A stretch of 64,000 nucleotides of DNA from Nanobdellota archaeon (lineage in GTDB: Archaea; Nanoarchaeota; Nanoarchaeia; Parvarchaeales; Parvarchaeaceae). The notes below the pieces were generated by a model that searched no databases, was not told the origin of the DNA, and saw nothing but the letters and a program-made list of their open reading frames with translations. The translations under genes were made by a program, and so were the position numbers. Where the stretch lies: NCBI GenBank assembly GCA_021796445.1, contig JAKACB010000001.1, positions 42,230 to 106,229 of the forward strand, given 5' to 3'. This document shows positions 1 through 9,007 of this stretch, in pieces (positions within the stretch are counted from its first letter, which is position 1; each line of letters opens with the position of its first letter).

Positions 1-3000
1 TCCTTCGCAGGGCACATCAAGTTCGATTTTGTAAATGGTTTTAACGCTATAGCTGGTGCTAATGGTTCTGGAAAAAGCAACATAATCGACGCACTCCTTT
101 TTGTTTTTGGCGGTTCATCAAAGAAGGAGATGCGCTCTGATTTGCTTACAGATCTCATATTTAATGGAGGAAAGAGCGGAAGACAGGCCGAGCATGCAAA
201 AGTGAATGTAATTCTTGACAATTCAAAGAAGGAGTTTCATGGAATAGAGGAAAACGAGGTATCGATTAGCAGAAAGGTCGATAAGAACGGAAAGAGCATT
301 TACAGAATAAACGGAAAAGCCTCTACAAGAGAGGAGGTACTAAATGTTCTTGCGCTGGTAAAATTTAGGCAGGATGGGTTCAATATAATCCCGCAAGGAA
401 GGATACTGGAGGTTGTAGGCACCTCCAATGAAGATAGGTTAAGCCTGATAAATGACATATCCGGAATAAGTGTATTTGAAGACAAAAAAAGCAAGGCAAT
501 GAACGAGATGAAGAAAGTAGAAGACAACATAGCAAAAATAGAAACGGTATTAAATGAAAAACAGAAGTTGATGGCGCAACTTGAAAAAGAAAAGACAAGG
601 GCAGTTGAATTTCAGGAGCTTAAAGGAAGATACGCTTCCCTTCTTTCAAAGCAATCCACGATTAAAAGAGATGCTGCCGATTCTGAATTACAGGCAATAC
701 TCGAAAAACTTAAGGAAGCAGAGAAGGGAAATGAGGAACTTTCGGCCGAGATATCAAAATTGAATGAAAAAGTAAAAAAGATAAATGAGGAAGTCGAGAG
801 CATAAACACAAAGGCAGAAGCAGAAGGAGAAAAGGAGATACTAGAAGCAGAAAACAAAGCTAAGGAATTTGATTCAGAGCTTGCAAGACTGAATGCCGTG
901 CTTAAAAACGACAACGAACAGCTTAATAATATCATTTTGTCAATAGAAGAGCTTTCAAAGTCACAGGAAGAGCTGAAAAAGCAGATAAAAGAGGAAGAGG
1001 AAGAAAAGAAGAAACTTGAGGAAAAGATCGCTGCTTTGAATTCTAGAAAGCTTTCCTTGGTAGAAAGTGAATCCAAGACGCAGAATTACCTTAAAACAAA
1101 GGAATCGCTTGAAAAAAGGATATATGATATAGACAAAAAGATATATGAGCTGAAGATTGCTTTGGCAAACTACCCAAAAATTGCAGAGCTTCAAGAGGAG
1201 CTAACTAACCTAGAATCCAGCAGAAATGACCTTGAAAAAACAATAAAAGGGATGACCTTGTCTTTTTCTTCATTAAAACCGGAAATTGACAAGTTGAAGG
1301 TCCAGGCCAAAAGGGAAGCCGATTCAATATATCTGTTGAGAGAGAACCTGCTTAATCAAAGGAATTCTTTATCCTCCCAGAACAGGGCAGTGGAGGTGGT
1401 CAGCAGGCTCAAAAAGGATATAAACGGGATATACGGTTTAGTATCTGAGCTTTTTTCGCTGAAAAAAGAGGAATACTCTACCCCGGTTTTAAGATCAATA
1501 GGGAGAAGAGGGGATTTCATAATTGTTGAAAACGAGGAAACTGCAAGGCAGTGCATAGAGAAGCTTAAAAATGAAAAGCTTGGCTTCTATACCTTTATAC
1601 CTTTAACAACTGTTAAAGGCGGCTATAGCTTTGAAAAGTTGAATGATCAGCGGATAATAGACTACATAATAAACCTTGTGAATTTCGCTGAAAATCTTTC
1701 ACCGGCAATGAAATTTGTTTTTGGTGATACGGTTTTAGTAAAAGATTTTGATTCTGCCAAGGAGCTTATGCACCAGTACAGGATGGTTTTACAAGATGGC
1801 ACTGTGTTTGAAAAAACTGGGACGGTTTCAGGAGGGCATTTTGACATGCCAAACATACTTAATGTTAATAAAAAGATTGCCGAAATAAACGCAGAGATAA
1901 GCGAGCATTCGAAACTTAAGGAGAAGTATGACGAGGAAGTGATAGAAAAAGAATCCACCTTGAATTCGATCATGACTGAGATAAAAGTAAGGCAGAAAAC
2001 TTTAGATGAGACAAAAGGTAAAATAGCAAAGATTATTCAGGAAAAATCAAAGTTTACCGGCACTGAATCGGAGATATCTGAAAGCATACAGTCACTTGAG
2101 AATGAGAATTTGAATTTGAAATCAAAGCTAGAGGAATTGGATAAGAACAAACCAGATATAGTAGACCATAGGAAGGAGATAGAGGCCATTGAAAGGGAAG
2201 TTAATGATCTACAGGTAAAAGTGGCGACTTCTGGAAACAAGCTTTCGGCTGTTCTAATGTCTGAGATAACCAATCTAGAAAGAAGGTTTTCTCAGCTTAA
2301 CAAGGAAAGAGAAAGATTTGAAAAGGAAATAGAAGACGTTGAAAATGCAATAAAGGATACTCAGGAGAATTACGACAAAGCCAGAAAAGAGCTTTCAAAC
2401 AAGTCGAATAACCTAAGCATGCTTAGGAAAAGAAGAAGTGAGCTTTTGAATGAGCTTAATAGCATGCAGAAGCAAAGGGAAGCGATATATAGCAGTTCTC
2501 AGAAAGTCGCAGAGGAAATAAACGCTTTGAAGGTTAAGGAAGCAGGATCTAGGGTAAAATTTGAAACAGCAGAAGAAGAATACAAAAAATACAAGATAGA
2601 AGGTGTGAAGATAGAGGAAGGAGAAACGCTTGAGAAGATAAACAAGGAAATTAATTCCCTTAATTCAAAGATAAATTCCTTCGGCCCGATAAATGAACTT
2701 GCACTTAAGACTTTCATGGAGACCCAGCAGCAGTACGAGGAATTCAACGTTAAACTTGAGAAATTGAACGATGAGAGAAACAGGATATTATCTGTAATCT
2801 CAGAAATAGAACAAAAGAAACTTGAGTCTTTCATGAAGACTTTATCAGACATAAATTCGATTTTTACGAAGGTTTTCAACTCAATAACAAAAGGAAAGGC
2901 AGAGTTTGTGCCAGAAGATCCAAACAACGTGTTTTCATCAGGGCTGGATATATCCGTAGAGCTTCCCAACAAAAGAGTCAGGAACATAAGGGGGTTGAGC

Positions 3001-3285
3001 GGCGGAGAGCTTTCTGTTCTTGCGATTTCATTAATAATGGCGCTGTCAAAATACACCGATGCGGTTTTCTATGTTTTAGATGAAGTTGATGCGGCTTTGG
3101 ATGCAATAAATGCAGGTAATTTCTCGGCCTTGGTTAAAGCTTACTCAGCATCTTCTCAGTTTATAATAATATCACACAATGAAACTACGCTTATAAACGC
3201 AGATGTAATCTATGGCGTTACCATGAATGATGAAGGCATAAGCAGGGTTGTTAGCGTTAAGATGCCCGAACAGAAAGCTCAATGA
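1..3285 (+). CDS. smc: Chromosome segregation ATPase SMC, 5'-truncated by window edge
   Basis: SMC ATPase, which organises and segregates chromosomes as a dimer with kleisin partners. The frame is open from base 1, so the true start lies before the window; 1094 residues are visible and only about 20 should be missing. Walker A (GANGSGKSN) is at nt 55-81. A long charged coiled coil follows, then a hinge at about residues 475-610 (GIYGLVSELF ... FYTFIPL), a second coiled coil, the ABC signature LSGGEL near residue 1000 and Walker B (FYVLDEVDAALD) near 1025. The last 7 bases overlap the 3' end of the opposing ksgA gene. Family assignment is secure; no kleisin gene is in the window. Confidence 0.97.
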   Translation, partial: SFAGHIKFDFVNGFNAIAGANGSGKSNIIDALLFVFGGSSKKEMRSDLLTDLIFNGGKSGRQAEHAKVNVILDNSKKEFHGIEENEVSISRKVDKNGKSIYRINGKASTREEVLNVLALVKFRQDGFNIIPQGRILEVVGTSNEDRLSLINDISGISVFEDKKSKAMNEMKKVEDNIAKIETVLNEKQKLMAQLEKEKTRAVEFQELKGRYASLLSKQSTIKRDAADSELQAILEKLKEAEKGNEELSAEISKLNEKVKKINEEVESINTKAEAEGEKEILEAENKAKEFDSELARLNAVLKNDNEQLNNIILSIEELSKSQEELKKQIKEEEEEKKKLEEKIAALNSRKLSLVESESKTQNYLKTKESLEKRIYDIDKKIYELKIALANYPKIAELQEELTNLESSRNDLEKTIKGMTLSFSSLKPEIDKLKVQAKREADSIYLLRENLLNQRNSLSSQNRAVEVVSRLKKDINGIYGLVSELFSLKKEEYSTPVLRSIGRRGDFIIVENEETARQCIEKLKNEKLGFYTFIPLTTVKGGYSFEKLNDQRIIDYIINLVNFAENLSPAMKFVFGDTVLVKDFDSAKELMHQYRMVLQDGTVFEKTGTVSGGHFDMPNILNVNKKIAEINAEISEHSKLKEKYDEEVIEKESTLNSIMTEIKVRQKTLDETKGKIAKIIQEKSKFTGTESEISESIQSLENENLNLKSKLEELDKNKPDIVDHRKEIEAIEREVNDLQVKVATSGNKLSAVLMSEITNLERRFSQLNKERERFEKEIEDVENAIKDTQENYDKARKELSNKSNNLSMLRKRRSELLNELNSMQKQREAIYSSSQKVAEEINALKVKEAGSRVKFETAEEEYKKYKIEGVKIEEGETLEKINKEINSLNSKINSFGPINELALKTFMETQQQYEEFNVKLEKLNDERNRILSVISEIEQKKLESFMKTLSDINSIFTKVFNSITKGKAEFVPEDPNNVFSSGLDISVELPNKRVRNIRGLSGGELSVLAISLIMALSKYTDAVFYVLDEVDAALDAINAGNFSALVKAYSASSQFIIISHNETTLINADVIYGVTMNDEGISRVVSVKMPEQKAQ

Positions 3286-4070
3286 TCAATATATTTTATT
3301 ACTTCATTTATTTCATTTAAAGTCAATTCCTTTACCTGTTTGTTCCCCAGCGATTTAATTTTATCGGGCAGTTCTTGAAATGCCTGCTTGCTTTCTCTTT
3401 TTGTTTTGTAATCAAGTGCGATCCTACCGGCCACAAAGGCGTTTTTCAGCAGCATCTCTTTTCTTCTAAATATCTCCTGCAATATATCATTTTGTTTTTT
3501 TGTGATTTTTACCATTCTGCTTGTGATTCTTGGAACTGGATAAAATGCTTCCTTCTTCACTTCCTTTATTTCTGCAAATTCAAAAAATATGTTTTGGGTA
3601 GCGGAGAATTTGGTGATGTTTTCTTTTGACAGAAGCTGTTTTGCTAAGCTGTTAGGTAGTATCATTACGCCAAATTCAAAATCATAGAATGAAAGCTTGT
3701 CAATTATCCTGTCAGAAATGTTATACGGGGGGTTTGATATTATCTTGTTGAATTTAGGGTATATTATCTCTAGGGCATCCGCATTTATTATCTGTACATT
3801 CGGGTCTATTTCATATTTGTCAATCAAGTAAGAGTAGCATTTTATCTCTTTTTCTATTGCTATCACTTTGCATTTTTTACTTGCCAGTGTTTCTATGCTT
3901 CCAAATCCTGCGCCTATATCCAAAACCACATCGGAAGGCTTTAATTCTGCTTGTTCTATCTCTTCCTTTAGTACTTCTTCATCTATCAAAAAATTCTGCC
4001 CGTTTTCATTGCTGCTTTTTATTTTATAGTCGTCAGCGAGCTTAATTATTGTATCAGTCAATTGGCTCAT
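3279..4070 (-). CDS. ksgA: 16S rRNA dimethyladenosine transferase KsgA/Dim1
   Basis: SAM-dependent enzyme that dimethylates two adjacent adenines near the 3' end of 16S rRNA during small-subunit maturation. The 263 residues carry GQNFL (24-28), the SAM-binding loop DIGAGFG (51-57), an acidic strand end (IEKE near 72) and the N6-adenine motif NPPYN (113-117). Length is normal for the archaeal family. It is last in a three-gene minus-strand set (HhH protein, zinc ribbon, ksgA) and begins 1 base after the zinc-ribbon stop codon, so it is probably cotranscribed. Its end overlaps smc by 7 bases. Confidence 0.95.
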   Translation of the reverse strand: MSQLTDTIIKLADDYKIKSSNENGQNFLIDEEVLKEEIEQAELKPSDVVLDIGAGFGSIETLASKKCKVIAIEKEIKCYSYLIDKYEIDPNVQIINADALEIIYPKFNKIISNPPYNISDRIIDKLSFYDFEFGVMILPNSLAKQLLSKENITKFSATQNIFFEFAEIKEVKKEAFYPVPRITSRMVKITKKQNDILQEIFRRKEMLLKNAFVAGRIALDYKTKRESKQAFQELPDKIKSLGNKQVKELTLNEINEVIKYIDH

Positions 4071-4071
4071 A

Positions 4072-4350
4072 TTATTTTGAGCGTGTGCGTGGCGGCTTTA
4101 ACCTTTCTACTGAGTAAACCTGTCCGCATTCGCTGCATTTAAAAACATATTTTTCTTTTGCCTTTCCGGCTTCCTTTACTTTTTCGATTTTCAATTCTGA
4201 TTCAAAGTCATTTTCTTTTCCGCATTTGGGGCATTTGAATACAAAATGAAAATTATTTTCACCAATCTCTCTGTATATCATAATTTTTTCAGTTTTTCCT
4301 TCAAAGTTTATGAAGGATTTTTTTATGAAATTGATTTTATTTATGTCCAT
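4072..4350 (-). CDS. Small C2C2 zinc-ribbon protein
   Basis: A 92-residue protein with one zinc ribbon: Cys40/Cys43 (CPKC) and Cys72/Cys75 (CSEC), with a lysine-rich linker between the knuckles and a basic tail (PPRTRSK). The layout resembles Elf1-like or other nucleic-acid-associated ribbons, but no specific family is recognised. It lies between an HhH-domain gene and ksgA in one orientation with short gaps (34 and 1 bases), which hints at an RNA- or DNA-related role by association only. Confidence 0.75.
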   Translation of the reverse strand: MDINKINFIKKSFINFEGKTEKIMIYREIGENNFHFVFKCPKCGKENDFESELKIEKVKEAGKAKEKYVFKCSECGQVYSVERLKPPRTRSK

Positions 4351-4384
4351 AAGAGAAAAAGTTTTTGCTGTTTTATATATGTTT

Positions 4385-5038
4385 TTATTCCACCTTTATG
4401 CGGTTTAATTCACCACTTTCCTTTATCCATATCGCCCAGCAAAGCTCTATCTGACTGATATTAAGAATTTTGCTTATTCTATTCCCTTCTAATATGCATT
4501 CATAGGGTGTTTTAACTTCTTTAAAATTCTTGCTTATCCACTTCATTATTATCTTATCAGGCATTATTGTGTCTACTCCGCTTTGTATTCTTAGATACTG
4601 AAAAGTGCTTATTCCCACACCATTTATCCTTCCCACTTCATCATTTTTAAATTTAAAAGGATCGGCATTTTCTGCCCAGTCTTTAAGTGTTTTAATCTCA
4701 TCTCCGCTGATATTCCTTTCCGCTATAAACCCGCAGATTTCCTTCATTGCTTTCCATACTCTTTCGTTTTTGAACATAGAAAGCAGTTCCTTTTCGCTTA
4801 TCTTTTTAAAATCGTCGCATTTTGATACTACCCCCGAATCTACATATTTTTCACGAAAATAATTGACTTTTGGCACAACCACTGTAAAATAATTCAGACC
4901 TGTGCTATCAAGGCATGCATCAAGGATTATAAGTACAGCTTTTCCTCCCCACCTTCTGCCGGTTCTGCACAGTTTGGCGAATCCTTCCGCTTCCTTAATT
5001 ATTTCACTTCCGAAAAGCTTTAATGCATTATTTTTCAT
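4385..5038 (-). CDS. HhH-GPD-like protein of unknown substrate
   Basis: A 217-residue protein whose C-terminal half has a helix-hairpin-helix like that of DNA glycosylases: residues 135-149 (EVGRINGVGISTFQY), then GVDT at about 154-157 with an Asp in the place of the GPD catalytic aspartate. The N-terminal half is not recognisable, and no iron-sulfur cysteine cluster is seen. It may be a divergent base-excision glycosylase or a non-catalytic DNA-binding relative. It is first in the operon with the zinc ribbon and ksgA, and starts 104 bases from the divergent rpl2. Confidence 0.6.
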   Translation of the reverse strand: MKNNALKLFGSEIIKEAEGFAKLCRTGRRWGGKAVLIILDACLDSTGLNYFTVVVPKVNYFREKYVDSGVVSKCDDFKKISEKELLSMFKNERVWKAMKEICGFIAERNISGDEIKTLKDWAENADPFKFKNDEVGRINGVGISTFQYLRIQSGVDTIMPDKIIMKWISKNFKEVKTPYECILEGNRISKILNISQIELCWAIWIKESGELNRIKVE

Positions 5039-5094
5039 TATTAAAGAATAAAAAGCCGTTACCCTTATTATATTTTGTTTTTATTGAAGGTAAA

Positions 5095-5107
5095 AATATA
5101 TATAAAG
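5095..5107 (+). promoter_or_regulatory. TATA element of the ribosomal protein run
   Basis: An AT-rich TATA-like element (aatatatataaagg) about 42 bases before the rpl2 start codon. Archaeal spacing would start transcription near 5127, leaving a leader of about 16 bases. Confidence 0.45.
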
Positions 5108-5142
5108 GTAAAAAACATAAGTAGAGTATAATTTCGAGAATT

Positions 5143-5844
5143 ATGAAAGTACCAAGGTCAAGAAGAAGGGGAAAGAGTAGGGTTTTTAGAGTCAACGATT
5201 TCAAGGCAATCGGGAAAGTAAAGCTTCCGAATTCATTCGAGCCAATGAACGCAAGAATAACGAAGCTTATTCATGATCCGTACAGAACTGCGCCATTGAT
5301 GGAGATAAAATTCGAAAATGGTTCAAAGTCATTTTTACCCGCGTTTGTTGGTGCATATGAAGGTCTTATAATACAATACATGAAAACAGACAGCATAAAG
5401 GAAGGCTCGGTTTTAAGGCTTGGCGACATTCCGACCGGAACAAATGTTTACAATGTTGAACTAAAAGCAGGAGATGGCGGAAAACTTATAAGGGCTGGCG
5501 GAAACAGCGCAAGGATAATGGAGAATACTGGAGAGGAAGTTGCTATTTCACTCTCAAGCGGAAAGATTCTTAGATTGAAACAAGACTGCAGGGCAATTAT
5601 CGGTAAAATAGCCAATGCAGGAAGAAAAGAAAAACCATTTTACAAGGCAGGAAATAAGTATCATCTTATAAAAGCCAGAAGCAGATACTGGCCTATGAAC
5701 GCTGCCGTTGCAATGAATGCTTACGAACACAAATTCGGAGGAAAGAGAAGAAGCACACAGCACAAGTCTAAGAGCTCTGCTAGAAATTCTCCTCCTGGAG
5801 CAAAGGTGGGGGCAATAGCCCCTAAGAGGACAGGTGTTAGGTAA
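5143..5844 (+). CDS. rpl2: 50S ribosomal protein L2 (uL2)
   Basis: Large-subunit protein needed for peptidyl-transferase activity and subunit joining. The 233 residues contain the archaeal L2 core, including [11 protein letters not shown] (the loop normally holding the conserved His near the active site) and the [12 protein letters not shown] segment near the C-terminus. It is the first gene of a run L2-S19-L22-S3-L29. In most archaea L3, L4 and L23 come directly before L2; here an oppositely oriented HhH gene lies there. The stop codon overlaps the S19 start. Confidence 0.96.
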   Translation: MKVPRSRRRGKSRVFRVNDFKAIGKVKLPNSFEPMNARITKLIHDPYRTAPLMEIKFENGSKSFLPAFVGAYEGLIIQYMKTDSIKEGSVLRLGDIPTGTNVYNVELKAGDGGKLIRAGGNSARIMENTGEEVAISLSSGKILRLKQDCRAIIGKIANAGRKEKPFYKAGNKYHLIKARSRYWPMNAAVAMNAYEHKFGGKRRSTQHKSKSSARNSPPGAKVGAIAPKRTGVR

Positions 5845-6230
5845 TGGAAGAGTACAAATTCAGAGGAAAGAGCATAGACGAGCTAAAAAAGATGCCGAAT
5901 GAGGAACTAGTAAAGATAGCCAATGCTGATTTTAGGAGGGCCATGAAAAGAGGGTTTTCTCCTGAAGAAAAGGCGTTTCTAGAAAACATGAAGAAAAAAG
6001 CAGCAAAGTCAAAAACCATTAAAACGCACATGAGAGAGATGTTTATACTTCCAGATTTCGTTGGTCTTACAATACATGTACACAACGGCAAGGAGTTTGT
6101 GCCTATAGAGATAAAACCTTCAATGGTTTTTCATCGTCTGGGAGAGTTTGCACTTACAACGAAACAGGTTAAGCATGGTTCACCAGGTATGAAAGCTACG
6201 CGTTCAAGCGGGTTTGTTCCTATTAAGTAA
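5844..6230 (+). CDS. rps19: 30S ribosomal protein S19 (uS19)
   Basis: Small-subunit head protein that contacts 16S rRNA and the A-site finger. The 128 residues end in the diagnostic [11 protein letters not shown] ... [13 protein letters not shown] ... FVPIK block. The N-terminal 50 residues are lysine-rich as in archaeal S19. The first base of its start codon is the last base of the rpl2 stop codon, implying translational coupling. Confidence 0.95.
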   Translation: MEEYKFRGKSIDELKKMPNEELVKIANADFRRAMKRGFSPEEKAFLENMKKKAAKSKTIKTHMREMFILPDFVGLTIHVHNGKEFVPIEIKPSMVFHRLGEFALTTKQVKHGSPGMKATRSSGFVPIK

Positions 6231-6232
6231 AT

Positions 6233-6817
6233 ATGGTAACTAAAGTACAGGTAAAAAGAGAGGGGATGCCGATATCCTTAAAGCACACGCATGAGATAAT
6301 GGAAGCAGTTAAGGGAAAACAGATTTCAAAGGCAAATGCCTTACTTAAAAAAGTACTGGCAAAGCAGGCATACATACCTTTCAGAAAATATCCAAGCAAA
6401 GGCCACAAGCATGGCGTACCGGCAGGTTATCCGCAAAAAGCGACCAAGCAGGTAGTTTCAATGCTTGAAGAGTTGAAGGCAAATGCAAAGAACATGGGGT
6501 TCGACGAGTCAAAGATAGTGATAAGCAGTTACTCTCTTGGTAGAGGGGGTTATCCTAGATTTTCGAGTGGAACAGTTTACAGGCACGGGAAACGTACAAA
6601 TTTAACGATTTATTCTTTAGTTGATCAGGAAAGGAAGATGCCTGAAAAGAAGCAGGCTAATGCAGAAAATACAGTTGAAAGTCCTGCCGCTAAAGAACCT
6701 GTAAAAGAAGAGTCAAAAGAAGAAAGCCAGAAGCCTAATGAAGAAAAAAAGGAGAAACCGGCCGAGCAGGAAAGTAATAAAAGCACGGAAAGCAATGACT
6801 TAAAGGCGGAGCAATGA
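6233..6817 (+). CDS. rpl22: 50S ribosomal protein L22 (uL22) with long charged tail
   Basis: Large-subunit protein lining the peptide exit tunnel. Residues 1-135 form the L22 core (MPISLKHTHEIMEAVKGK; the SLGRGGYPRFSSG region corresponds to the tunnel loop). Residues from about 137 to 194 are a low-complexity Lys/Glu/Ser tail without predicted fold, making the protein longer than the usual archaeal 150 or so residues. The start lies 2 bases after the S19 stop. Confidence 0.93.
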   Translation: MVTKVQVKREGMPISLKHTHEIMEAVKGKQISKANALLKKVLAKQAYIPFRKYPSKGHKHGVPAGYPQKATKQVVSMLEELKANAKNMGFDESKIVISSYSLGRGGYPRFSSGTVYRHGKRTNLTIYSLVDQERKMPEKKQANAENTVESPAAKEPVKEESKEESQKPNEEKKEKPAEQESNKSTESNDLKAEQ

Positions 6818-6818
6818 C

Positions 6819-7490
6819 ATGTTACCCAAAAAAATAATCGCAAACAAAGTGAATGATGAGACAGCAAGGGAATATCTATTCAAGAAATTCAATAGATTTG
6901 GAATAAGTGATATAAGGATAGAGAAAACTCCTTTGGGTATGAAAATAGTGATAAAAACACCCAAGCCAGGAGCAATAATAACCCGGGCAAATCAAATACT
7001 AAGGGAAAGTTCAAAGGAACTTGGAGAATATTTCAACCAGGAATCCCCGAGAATAGAAGTTGAAGGCTCACAGAATCCTAATTTAGATCCTGCCATAGTG
7101 GCAGACTCAATAGCCTTTAAGATAGCTAAGTACGGGCCCATGAAATATAAGGTAGTTGCTCATAAGGCAATGGACAGCATAATGGCCGCAGGGGCAAAAG
7201 GGGTAGAAATAGAGATAGGTGGAGTCATAAAGGAGAGAGCTGCACATTTTAAATTCAGGCCGACTGGTAGTGTAATGCCAAAGACTGGGCAGGTGGAGTT
7301 TTTCGGCGTAAGAAGTGCAAAAAAACAGCTAGTGCTTAAAAGAGGATCAATAGGCATAAAGGTGACTATAGTTGTGCCGACTGAAAACATTGGAGGAGTG
7401 AAAATAAATGATGGAAGAGAATCTGAAGGACTTGGAAATGGAACTTCTGAAAATGAACATAAAGAAGACGCAGGGGCTCCAGCCAGCTGA
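6819..7490 (+). CDS. rps3: 30S ribosomal protein S3 (uS3)
   Basis: Small-subunit protein at the mRNA entry site. The 223 residues have the N-terminal KH domain (ADSIAFKIAKYG segment centrally) and the C-terminal S3 domain with GAKGVEIEIGGVIKERA and FKFRPTG. The start follows the L22 stop by 1 base. The last 83 nucleotides (residues 197-223, an acidic Gly/Ser/Glu tail) are read in another frame as the start of L29, so this tail is shaped by the overlap. Confidence 0.95.
   Translation: MLPKKIIANKVNDETAREYLFKKFNRFGISDIRIEKTPLGMKIVIKTPKPGAIITRANQILRESSKELGEYFNQESPRIEVEGSQNPNLDPAIVADSIAFKIAKYGPMKYKVVAHKAMDSIMAAGAKGVEIEIGGVIKERAAHFKFRPTGSVMPKTGQVEFFGVRSAKKQLVLKRGSIGIKVTIVVPTENIGGVKINDGRESEGLGNGTSENEHKEDAGAPAS
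7391..7400 (+). promoter_or_regulatory. Shine-Dalgarno for L29 inside S3
   Basis: The bases tggaggagtg inside the S3 reading frame contain GGAG 8-12 nt upstream of the ATG at 7408. This supports internal initiation of L29 within rps3. Confidence 0.6.
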
Positions 7491-7581
7491 TGCTGGTAAG
7501 TACAGACATTTGAAGAAGAAAGTCGCTCAGCTGAAGAACGAGCTTAGGAAGAAAGAGCTAAGTTTGTCTTCTAAGAAGTAA
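7408..7581 (+). CDS. rpl29: 50S ribosomal protein L29 (uL29), nested in end of S3
   Basis: A 57-residue protein beginning MMEENLKDLEMELLKM and ending KNELRKKELSLSSKK. The two-helix pattern with KYRHLKKKVAQLKNELR matches uL29, which sits beside the peptide exit tunnel. It follows S3 as expected in archaea. Its first 83 nucleotides overlap rps3 in a different frame. A GGAG-type ribosome binding site precedes the start; a second in-frame ATG is the next codon (7411). Confidence 0.92.
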   Translation: MMEENLKDLEMELLKMNIKKTQGLQPADAGKYRHLKKKVAQLKNELRKKELSLSSKK

Positions 7582-7589
7582 AATCTAAT

Positions 7590-7973
7590 ATGGATAGCTC
7601 AAAGATAATAGATAGAATTGAGTTTTGGAGATCTATCCGGCTATTGATTGTTTTTGGCTTTGTAATAGTTCTTGTGTTTATTGGGACATACTATTCGGGT
7701 CACTTAAATTCAGTGAATATGCCATTTTATTATCCGCAATTTTATTTTTATAACATGATTTGGGGCTTTATTGGCTTCGTAATTTTTGTACTACTTATTT
7801 TTTGGCTTTTTTCTAGGTCTTGGAGGTACAGCTATAGCAACATCCCCTCTAACAAAAATAGCTATCACGATTACAGAGCAGTTAGGTACTTGCAGAGGAG
7901 ATACGCGAGAGGAGAAATAACAAAAAAGGAATACGACCAAATTATAAGAGACCTAAATAGAGATAAAAAATGA
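7590..7973 (+). CDS. Two-TM protein with C-terminal SHOCT-like domain
   Basis: A 127-residue protein with two hydrophobic segments at about 16-36 and 50-72, a Ser/Asn-rich linker, and residues 95-124 (YLQRRYARGEITKKEYDQII) that fit the SHOCT motif, a short oligomerisation-type C-terminal helix-turn-helix of unknown detailed function. It starts 8 bases after L29 and is probably read through from the ribosomal operon, where S17/L14 genes would normally follow. The protein at 8030-8896 ends in a similar segment. Confidence 0.75.
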   Translation: MDSSKIIDRIEFWRSIRLLIVFGFVIVLVFIGTYYSGHLNSVNMPFYYPQFYFYNMIWGFIGFVIFVLLIFWLFSRSWRYSYSNIPSNKNSYHDYRAVRYLQRRYARGEITKKEYDQIIRDLNRDKK

Positions 7974-8029
7974 ACCATTCTTTTGGTTAAAATTGGATAT
8001 ATAGCAAGATAAATTTTTTAATTCGTTGT

Positions 8030-8896
8030 CTAACCATTAATTAAATCAAATAAAGTGTCAAGCTGCTGCCTTTTAGCTTCTATCTGTGCCTTCATTTTTT
8101 TGTATTCATCTTCACTTATTTTGCCAGCAACGAAGTTTCTTTCTAAATCTGCAGACTCCTTTTCAATGTCCCTTAATTTGTTGTTAAGCTTCGTTGAACC
8201 TTGTGGCCCCATTGAGAGGCTGCTTGAAACACTGTTGGCAAGCTGTCTTTTATCTAGTTTATTGCCGTATTTTCTTGAAAGTTCGCTGTACATCTCTGTC
8301 ATGTCCCCTTCAAGCTTAGAATATGAGTCTTTGTCCTTGAATTTGCAGTCTCCTGCTAGCACTACTCTTACATTGGCTGATTCCTCTGTAGGGTCATATA
8401 CACCTATTATCTTTGCCCACAGAAATATAGGCACTATTTTCTTTATTTCAAAGAATATTAGTGATAGTAAGAAAAAGGCTATCATCCCATAAAGCACAAG
8501 TGCAGACGGAGAATAGCTGAAATGAGTTATATTTGTGTATATGTTTGAGCGGTAGGAAACAAGAAGAAGCGCCAGCAGCACTATCCCCAGAATGAGGCAG
8601 GTCTTCCACGCTATTGGGTATTTTGACCCTTTTTTGTTATCTTTCGCACTTTTTATGAGCGCTCTTATCGGCTTTACATTCCCGCCTCTGAAGGTTTCTT
8701 CCAGTTCATTGTCATTGAATTTTGCAAGTTCATTGAGCAATATCTTATAGTCCATGTCAGTCATGTACTCTGATACTTGGTTCCTCAGTACCTGCGGATC
8801 GTCGCTTTTTATGTAAAGATCATAGAATACATGCTTTTTTTCCAATTCTTGAGTATCAAACTCCTTCTCGTAGTTCTTTATGCTGAATCCAATCAT
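8030..8896 (-). CDS. Membrane protein with SHOCT-like C-terminus
   Basis: A 288-residue protein of unknown function. A charged N-terminal region (1-92) precedes two membrane segments at about 95-113 and 130-150. A soluble tail follows, ending with FVAGKISEDEYKKMKAQIEA, a SHOCT-like motif after a short predicted coiled coil. It faces the preceding SHOCT gene (56-base gap) and is divergent from the complex I operon. The shared domain suggests the two neighbours may interact, but this is only inference. Confidence 0.7.
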   Translation of the reverse strand: MIGFSIKNYEKEFDTQELEKKHVFYDLYIKSDDPQVLRNQVSEYMTDMDYKILLNELAKFNDNELEETFRGGNVKPIRALIKSAKDNKKGSKYPIAWKTCLILGIVLLALLLVSYRSNIYTNITHFSYSPSALVLYGMIAFFLLSLIFFEIKKIVPIFLWAKIIGVYDPTEESANVRVVLAGDCKFKDKDSYSKLEGDMTEMYSELSRKYGNKLDKRQLANSVSSSLSMGPQGSTKLNNKLRDIEKESADLERNFVAGKISEDEYKKMKAQIEAKRQQLDTLFDLING

Positions 8897-8975
8897 AAAA
8901 ATATATGATTTCGTTTAAATAAATAAGTATTATTTGCAGTTTTTAAGCTAGTTTGTTGTTAGTATTGAAAAACCA

Positions 8976-8991
8976 CTTATTTATTTATAAA
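8976..8991 (+). promoter_or_regulatory. TATA element of the complex I operon
   Basis: An AT-rich stretch (cttatttatttataaa) ending 17 bases before the nuoJ start codon. The spacing predicts a leaderless or nearly leaderless transcript covering nuoJ to nuoN. Confidence 0.5.
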
Positions 8992-9007
8992 GTTCTTATC
9001 TACTGTA

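Noticed and set aside
612..1076. Long minus-strand open frame opposite smc
   Set aside because: It is a Ser/Phe-rich mirror of the Glu/Lys-rich coiled coil; no ribosome binding site and no recognisable motif.
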